Below are positions 58,190 to 64,000 of a stretch of 64,000 nt of DNA, piece after piece. The stretch is from NCBI GenBank assembly GCA_021846275.1, contig JAJZBZ010000004.1, forward strand, positions 1 to 64,000, written 5' to 3'. The position numbers and the translations under genes were made by a program. The stretch is from Acidobacteriota bacterium. GTDB lineage: Bacteria; Acidobacteriota; Terriglobia; Terriglobales; Acidobacteriaceae. Position 1 is the stretch's first letter, and the number at the start of each line of letters is the position of its first letter. The notes beneath the pieces were generated by a model. It saw only the letters and a program-made list of their open reading frames with translations. It was not told the origin of the DNA and did not search any database.

Positions 58190-58277
58190 GCGAAGCAGTT
58201 CCGCGCGCGTGGGCTTTATGGATTCTTTAGGGTTCGCATAGGGACTTTCTACGGCTGGGTGGCGTGGAATCGAGAGC

Positions 58278-59837
58278 ATGAAGACTCTCGTGCAGGTTCT
58301 CTCAATCGGTCTGGCGGTACAGATATTTCTCAGTGTGGGGATGGCTGCGGCGCAGGGCAGCGCGGATGGCTCGGCTGCGGTTGTGGCTGTTGCGAATGGG
58401 GCTGCGAATGGGGCCGCGAGCGCGGCTGTGATTGGCGCTGTGAATGCGGTTGCGACGGATAACGCTCCGCAGAAGTCGCAGGCAGCCGCGAAGAAGGCGC
58501 ATTGCTCGGCGACGACGGGCGATGTGTGGCAGCGGCTGGCGGAGGCGTATACGGCGGACTGGACGCCGGCCTGCGCGGAGAACGCACCGGCACCGAAGTG
58601 GCGCGGGTATCCGGCGCCGCTCGATTCGATTCCGTTTCCGAGTTCGTACTATTCGATTGGCGGGACGGCGGTAATTGGCGCGCCGGATACGCAGACGTAT
58701 CCGCTGATGACGGCGATCAACGGGGCGACGAGCCGGGTGAAGGTGTACGGGTGGCTGAATGGCGGGTTTGACGTGAGCACGTCGAACCGGGGCGACGGGG
58801 CGAATGCTCCGGCGGCGTATTACTTCAACCCGAATCGCGTGATTCCGGATCAGGAGGTGCTGTATATCGAGCGGCTGCCGGATACGGTGCAGACGGGGCA
58901 TTTTGACTGGGGATTCCGGCTGGCGCAGCTCTATGGGCAGGACTATCGGTTCACGACGTCGAAGGGGATTTTTTCGCAGCAGTTGCTGCTGGAGAATCGC
59001 GAGTATGGCTATGACCCGGTGATGTTTTATCTGGACCTGTACTTTCCGCATGTGGCCGAGGGGATGAATGTGCGGGTTGGGCGGTATATCTCGCTGCCGG
59101 ATATTGAGGCGCAGCTTGCGCCGAACAACTATACGTATTCGCACTCGATTCTCTACACGATTGATCCGTATACGCAGACGGGGATTGTGGGAAGCGTGAA
59201 GCTGAGCGACCACTGGCTGGTGCAGCTTGGGTTGTCGGGCGGCAACGACGTGGCTCCGTGGACGCCGGATGCGCAACTGACGGGGACGGCGTGCGCGCAG
59301 TATACGTGGGCGATGGGCGGCGATGTTTTGTATACGTGCGTGAACTCGCTGAACAAGGGCAATTATGCGTACAACAATGTGCAGAGTTTTTATGAGACGT
59401 TCTATCACCGGATCAATCGAAGCTGGCACACGGATACGGAGGCCTGGTACATGTATGAGCGGAATGTGCCGAATATCGCGGGGAATGTGGCGAATCCGAT
59501 CACGCCGGAGACGGGCGCGAATGGGGCGTTCTGCGCGGCGGGCGAGCTGCGGTGTTTTGCGCCGGAGTATGCGGTGGTGAATTATCTGGAAAAGGAAGTG
59601 AACCTGCACAGCTATATCTCGATCCGCAACGAGTATGTGGACGATATCAAGGGGCAGCGGACGGGGTATGCGACGAAGTACAGCGAGCACCTGATCGGAT
59701 ATGCGTGGTGGATTGGGTCGACGGTGCTGTTTCGACCGGAGCTGCGGCTGGAACACTCCTATGACCTGCCGGCGTATGACCTGGGAAAGAAGACGACGCA
59801 GTTTATTGTGGCCGGGGATGTGACGTATCACTTCTGA
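58278..59837 (+). CDS. Outer-membrane beta-barrel (porin-like) protein
   Basis: Signal peptide; aromatic-rich strands; C-terminal 'KKTTQFIVAGDVTYHF' ending in Phe. Confidence 0.8.
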   Translation: MKTLVQVLSIGLAVQIFLSVGMAAAQGSADGSAAVVAVANGAANGAASAAVIGAVNAVATDNAPQKSQAAAKKAHCSATTGDVWQRLAEAYTADWTPACAENAPAPKWRGYPAPLDSIPFPSSYYSIGGTAVIGAPDTQTYPLMTAINGATSRVKVYGWLNGGFDVSTSNRGDGANAPAAYYFNPNRVIPDQEVLYIERLPDTVQTGHFDWGFRLAQLYGQDYRFTTSKGIFSQQLLLENREYGYDPVMFYLDLYFPHVAEGMNVRVGRYISLPDIEAQLAPNNYTYSHSILYTIDPYTQTGIVGSVKLSDHWLVQLGLSGGNDVAPWTPDAQLTGTACAQYTWAMGGDVLYTCVNSLNKGNYAYNNVQSFYETFYHRINRSWHTDTEAWYMYERNVPNIAGNVANPITPETGANGAFCAAGELRCFAPEYAVVNYLEKEVNLHSYISIRNEYVDDIKGQRTGYATKYSEHLIGYAWWIGSTVLFRPELRLEHSYDLPAYDLGKKTTQFIVAGDVTYHF

Positions 59838-60172
59838 AGAAGCCGGGCGGCGATGGATCGGTCGCGGGTCATGCGTTCCAGGTGGTAACTGATGGACTCC
59901 TCGATGGTGACAAACATTTTGCCGCGCTTGAAGGTTTCCTCATAACGAGCCTTTCGCGCTTCGGCTACGATCTGGTCGAAGGTAAGCGGTTTGTCTGCCG
60001 CCAGCAGGATGTCGGCGAGGATGGAGCGCTGGTCCTTGGGCTGCGATTTGAGTTGGGCAGTTTTTGAGTAGACAAAGTACATGCTTCGCATGGCGCAATC
60101 AGCGTAAATCAGGGCAGGGGGATTCGAGCGGGTATTTTTGGCGGATTTTGGAGTGGTCTCCCGCATTGGCAA
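59828..60172 (-). CDS. Hypothetical protein
   Basis: 114-aa ORF, conserved-looking 'YADCAMRSMYFVYSKTAQLKSQPKDQRSILADILLAADKPLTFDQIVAEARKARYEETFKRGKMFVTIEESISYHLERM'. Confidence 0.65.
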   Translation of the reverse strand: MPMRETTPKSAKNTRSNPPALIYADCAMRSMYFVYSKTAQLKSQPKDQRSILADILLAADKPLTFDQIVAEARKARYEETFKRGKMFVTIEESISYHLERMTRDRSIAARLLQK

Positions 60173-60521
60173 GGTTGGGGTGGTCCAGGAATGAACGGAG
60201 CGGATTTGTTGATTTTCGTGGAACTGTGATATAAAAAAGGGTTGACCGGAAGTCAGCTTAGGTATACAGTCAGATTGCCATCCAGAACGATGCGTTCGGC
60301 AGACTGGAAGCGGAACGCCTCCGACTCAAGCGTATTTTGCAAACTGTGAGCCGTGACTCGATGGAGTTTGGCGCGCGAAATCTGCGTGAAAGCTGTGTTA
60401 TCCCCGGTACGTGAAGATGTTTGCCGATGGCCAGGCGAGACAACGTGCGGAGCGGTTTTCCGCATCGCAAGTATGTTGTGAAAATTGTTGCGGAATGATC
60501 TGCATCGATTTTGCGTGAAGC

Positions 60522-60590
60522 GCGTCCAAAGGAAGTTGCCGCCAAAAGAGGGCAACGGGGGACGCAAACCTGACCGGGGAACCGGACAGA
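60522..60590 (+). ncRNA. Candidate structured 5' leader upstream of rpoZ
   Basis: Nested stems GCGTCC/GGACGC and GTTGCC/GGCAAC, possible crossing AGG/CCT pairing, then CCGG-GGAA-CCGG hairpin. Confidence 0.45.
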
Positions 60591-60618
60591 TCATAACTTT
60601 CTCAAGGAGAGAATTTTT

Positions 60619-60843
60619 ATGCGCTCGGAACTGATTTTTGGAGCACTGACCCACGTCACGAACCGTTATCAGCTTTGCCAGCTTGCCAGCAAGGCAACGC
60701 GGAAGCTGCACAAGCCGAATACGCGGCTGCAGGACACGACCAATGAGGTTCTGGTACGTTTTCGTGGTTCGAATCCGGGGATGCCGCTGAAGCCGGTGTC
60801 CCATGCCGAGGCCGAGCTTGCGGAGCAGCGTCGCGCCGCCTGA
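60619..60843 (+). CDS. rpoZ: DNA-directed RNA polymerase omega subunit
   Basis: 'ALTHVTNRYQLCQLASKATRKLHKPNTRLQDTTNEVL', short omega-like protein. Confidence 0.75.
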   Translation: MRSELIFGALTHVTNRYQLCQLASKATRKLHKPNTRLQDTTNEVLVRFRGSNPGMPLKPVSHAEAELAEQRRAA

Positions 60844-61070
60844 GCGCGCGCTGCACTTCCGTTTTCTGCTCCGTGGCCGCATCAAAGATGAACGCGGCGA
60901 TTTCCAGAGGCTTCCCTGGGCTAAGTCTGTTAGCCTGAGGTCAGAAAACCAGAAACCACATCACTCCCATCCATCCTCCATCCCAATCCCCTCCGTACAA
61001 GTCTGAATCTGCAACAAACTCCTTCCTGATTTCCACACCATTTCAAAATCCCACCTCATCACAGGACTCC

Positions 61071-62321
61071 ATGACAATTGCTGAACTGAAAGAGAAGAAC
61101 ATCACCGAGCTGAGCCGCATTGCGCGCTCGCTGGATATACCCGGAGCGAGCGGGCTTCGGAAACAAGACCTGATCTTCAAAATCCTGCAGGCGCAGAGCG
61201 AAAAAGAGGGCCACATCTTTGCCGACGGCGTGCTGGAGATTCTGCCGGACGGGTATGGATTTTTGCGCTCACCGGATTACAACTATCTGCCGGGTCCGGA
61301 TGATATTTACGTTTCGCCGTCGCAGATTCGCAAGTTCGATCTGAAGACGGGCGACTCGATCAGCGGCAACGTGAGGCCGCCGCACGAGGGCGAGAAGTAT
61401 TTTGCACTGGTGAAGATTGAGGCGATCAACTTTGAGTCTCCGGAAGAGACGCGGAACAAGATTCTGTTTGACAACCTGACGCCGCTGTATCCGCAGGAGC
61501 GGATCAAGATGGAGACGACGCGCGAGGCGACGAGCGGTCGCGTGATGGACCTGCTGACGCCGATTGGCAAGGGACAGCGCGGGCTGATCGTGGCACCGCC
61601 GCGGACGGGCAAGACGATGCTGCTGCAGGCGATTGCCAACTCGATTACGACGAATCATCCGGAGGTGACGCTGATTGTGCTGCTGATCGATGAGCGCCCG
61701 GAAGAGGTGACGGATATGCAGCGGTCAGTGAAGGGCGAGGTGATCAGCTCGACCTTTGACGAGCCGGCGGCACGGCATGTGCAGGTGGCCGAAATGGTGA
61801 TTGAAAAGGCCAAGCGGCTGGTGGAGCACAAGCGCGACGTGGTGATCCTGCTGGATTCGATTACGCGACTGGCGCGGGCGTACAACACGATTGTTCCGCC
61901 GTCGGGGAAGGTGCTGTCGGGCGGCGTGGACTCGAATGCGCTGCAGCGGCCGAAGCGGTTCTTTGGCGCGGCGCGCAACATTGAAGAAGGCGGCTCGCTG
62001 ACGATCATTGCGACGGCGCTGGTGGATACCGGATCGCGCATGGACGAGGTGATCTTCGAGGAGTTCAAGGGCACGGGCAATATGGAAGTGATTCTGGATC
62101 GGAAGCTGGTGGACAAGCGCGTCTTTCCGGCGATCGATATTCAGCGCTCGGGCACGCGCAAGGAAGAGCTGCTGATTCCGAAGGAGGATTTGCAGCGGAT
62201 ATGGGTGCTGCGCAAGGTGCTGAATCCGCTGTCGCCGGTGGAGGCGATGGAACTGCTGGTGAGTCGGCTGGAAAAAGTGCGCAACAATGCGGAGTTCCTG
62301 CAGAATATGAATCACCTGTAA
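61071..62321 (+). CDS. rho: Transcription termination factor Rho
   Basis: '[22 protein letters not shown]', '[31 protein letters not shown]', '[26 protein letters not shown]'. Confidence 0.97.
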   Translation: MTIAELKEKNITELSRIARSLDIPGASGLRKQDLIFKILQAQSEKEGHIFADGVLEILPDGYGFLRSPDYNYLPGPDDIYVSPSQIRKFDLKTGDSISGNVRPPHEGEKYFALVKIEAINFESPEETRNKILFDNLTPLYPQERIKMETTREATSGRVMDLLTPIGKGQRGLIVAPPRTGKTMLLQAIANSITTNHPEVTLIVLLIDERPEEVTDMQRSVKGEVISSTFDEPAARHVQVAEMVIEKAKRLVEHKRDVVILLDSITRLARAYNTIVPPSGKVLSGGVDSNALQRPKRFFGAARNIEEGGSLTIIATALVDTGSRMDEVIFEEFKGTGNMEVILDRKLVDKRVFPAIDIQRSGTRKEELLIPKEDLQRIWVLRKVLNPLSPVEAMELLVSRLEKVRNNAEFLQNMNHL

Positions 62322-62391
62322 GGACGCGGGTGGCAGCCTGTTGGCGCGAGGCCGATGGGCTGCTACACTGGAAGTGTTCTTCCCTGATTGT

Positions 62392-62467
62392 GGGGCTGTA
62401 GCTCAGCTGGGAGAGCGCCTCGTTCGCAACGAGGAGGCCAGCGGTTCGATCCCGCTCAGCTCCACCA
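62392..62467 (+). tRNA. tRNA-Ala(CGC)
   Basis: GGGGCTGTAGCTCAGCTGGGAGAGCGCCTCGTTCGCAACGAGG...GGTTCGATCCCGCTCAGCTCCACCA; G3:U70 pair; anticodon CGC; encoded CCA. Confidence 0.96.
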
Positions 62468-62857
62468 AAATAGCGATTGCATGATTGGCTGGATTTCGGC
62501 CCCAGAGATTGGCTCTTCATGCGGAACACGCCTGCCATGCCGAACTAAAGACGCATTGAGAAAAGCGGCATCGGAACACATGATGGAGATCAAAAGAACC
62601 CGGAGAGAATCAAATCCTTCTTCAAAGACCCAATCATCGCCCATGCCGGATGACGGTAGGGCCGGATCAATAGTGCGCCATCTGCCAATGAATATCCAAA
62701 TGCAGATTCGCTTTACGTTCACACACGTGCAGGCCGAATGAGGCAATTCACTTGTCCAGGGCTGCGTTCTTCGGATATGATCGCCGTTATCGGAACGTGT
62801 TGATGTTCGCTGACAAGTTACATCCGTAACGATCGGACTCCTATTCCTACGGGGGCT

Positions 62858-63604
62858 ATGCCTATGTTTTCGCACTTGAAGAGGACCGCAAAGAGGGCGT
62901 TGAGAGGCGCGGTACGGGTAGCTGTTGAATCCATGCACAGCCAAATGCGATTTCCAACGTATCCCGCTTCCGTACGCGATAATCTTAGAGATATTGAGGA
63001 TAATACGCGTTATGCGACCCTGGCCCTTGCACTTGCTCGTCTGGAATTAGACGGGATGGGCGGAGCCATCGCGGAACTCGGTGTATATAAGGGATTTACG
63101 GCAAAGTTCATTCATCAGCAGTTGCCTGATAGAACCTTGTATCTCTTCGACACATTCAAAGGGTTTCCACGAGAGGCTTTGGAGGGGGTTCACGATCAGC
63201 GATTTCAGGATACTTCGATTCAGGAGGTGAAACGTTGCATCGGCGATCTGAGAAACATCGAGTTCCGTGTCGGATACTTTCCTGATTCAGCGAAGGGACT
63301 AGAGGACGAGAAGTTCGCGCTGGTAATGCTCGATTTTGATCTCTACCGATCAGCAATGGACGCCTTAGATTTTTTCTATCCCCGCTTGAATCCTGGGGGG
63401 TACTTTTTTTTGCATGACTTTAACAACCCCGAATCAAATTTCGCGATATCACGCGCTGCAAATGAATTCCTTCGGGACAAGCCAGAGTTCTTATTGGAAA
63501 TTCCTGATGAGTGGGGAACTGCGGTCTTTCGAAAAACGAAAATTGGGTTTGATGAAAATGCTGGCTTGGAGCTAACCGGGAACTCAATGCGCGCAAGTAT
63601 CTGA
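62858..63604 (+). CDS. TylF/MycF-type macrocin O-methyltransferase-like SAM-dependent enzyme
   Basis: 'IAELGVYKGFTAKFIHQQLPDRTLYLFDTFKGFP', 'FALVMLDFDLYRSAMDALDFFYPRLNPGGYFFLHDFN'. Confidence 0.82.
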   Translation: MPMFSHLKRTAKRALRGAVRVAVESMHSQMRFPTYPASVRDNLRDIEDNTRYATLALALARLELDGMGGAIAELGVYKGFTAKFIHQQLPDRTLYLFDTFKGFPREALEGVHDQRFQDTSIQEVKRCIGDLRNIEFRVGYFPDSAKGLEDEKFALVMLDFDLYRSAMDALDFFYPRLNPGGYFFLHDFNNPESNFAISRAANEFLRDKPEFLLEIPDEWGTAVFRKTKIGFDENAGLELTGNSMRASI

Positions 63605-63723
63605 TAGAAGATAGAACGGTTATGCGGATTCTTTGCCCGCGCAACAATCGTGAGGTGCAGGTTATCGCAAGGGAACGCTGCGTGAAAATACAGTCTTCTG
63701 GGTATGGCTGCGGTGGGACTGCT

Positions 63724-64000
63724 TTACGCGAGTGGGACGAGGCGGGATTGGCGGATGCGCTTGTCGTGGGTGAGCAGGCGCAGGCCTTCGACGATGGCCG
63801 TGGCTCCGAGGATGCGGTCCTGCGGGTCGCTGGGGTAGGTGGCGGGAAATGCGACGGCGCGGGCGGCGATCTGGGGCGTGATGGGCAGAAGCTGGATGTA
63901 GGATGCGCACTTCTGCACGAACGACGCCGTGCTGAGATCGGTGGCGATGCGGCGGTTTTCGACCAGCCAGGCGATCTCCCAGAGGCTGATGGTGGAAAGA
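63724..64000 (-). CDS. PIN-domain (VapC-like) protein, N-terminus outside window
   Basis: Reading upstream of the listed ORF: LSTISLWEIAWLVENRRIATDLSTASFVQKCASYIQLLPITPQIAARAVAFPATYPSDPQDRILGATAIVEGLRLLTHDKRIRQSRLVPLA*. Confidence 0.82.
   Translation of the reverse strand, partial: LSTISLWEIAWLVENRRIATDLSTASFVQKCASYIQLLPITPQIAARAVAFPATYPSDPQDRILGATAIVEGLRLLTHDKRIRQSRLVPLA

Noticed and set aside
60253-60885. Minus-strand ORF of 210 aa across the rpoZ leader
   Set aside because: No family motif; overlaps rpoZ and the structured leader.

Overview
GC-rich bacterial chromosome segment, probably Acidobacteriota (inferred from gene content: OAR-like TonB receptor, pectinases, omega subunit, HD-GYP regulators). 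No complete phage, IS element or CRISPR array was seen. It starts with the 3' end of 23S rRNA and a 5S rRNA, then a pectin/hexuronate locus: FadR-type regulator, uxaC, MFS transporter, LarA-like nickel epimerase, tagaturonate epimerase (uxaE), gluconokinase, SDR, GH28, and a GH28-CE8 fusion. After that come beta-oxidation genes, tmRNA, GH3, cutC, an ars cluster, GGT, a TonB receptor, hemW, frr, a partner-switching module, glycan genes, a fused aroDE, an M3 peptidase, pgeF, an orphan GvpF/L, pgsA, a KdpE-like regulator with a porin, rpoZ, rho, tRNA-Ala and an edge-truncated PIN toxin. Two leads stand out. (1) A translationally coupled gene set could route galacturonate to 6-phosphogluconate through mannonate and gluconate using a LarA-superfamily 2-epimerase, bypassing the usual dehydratase/KDG route. 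(2) A multi-copy mosaic palindromic repeat family has compensatory stem changes, a 4-unit tandem array upstream of frr, and one copy bounded by inverted head modules. Other leads are a FadR-like operator set, a 14-bp inverted-repeat element, two candidate structured RNAs and a HigA-like antitoxin remnant. All calls come from reading the sequence; no database search was run.
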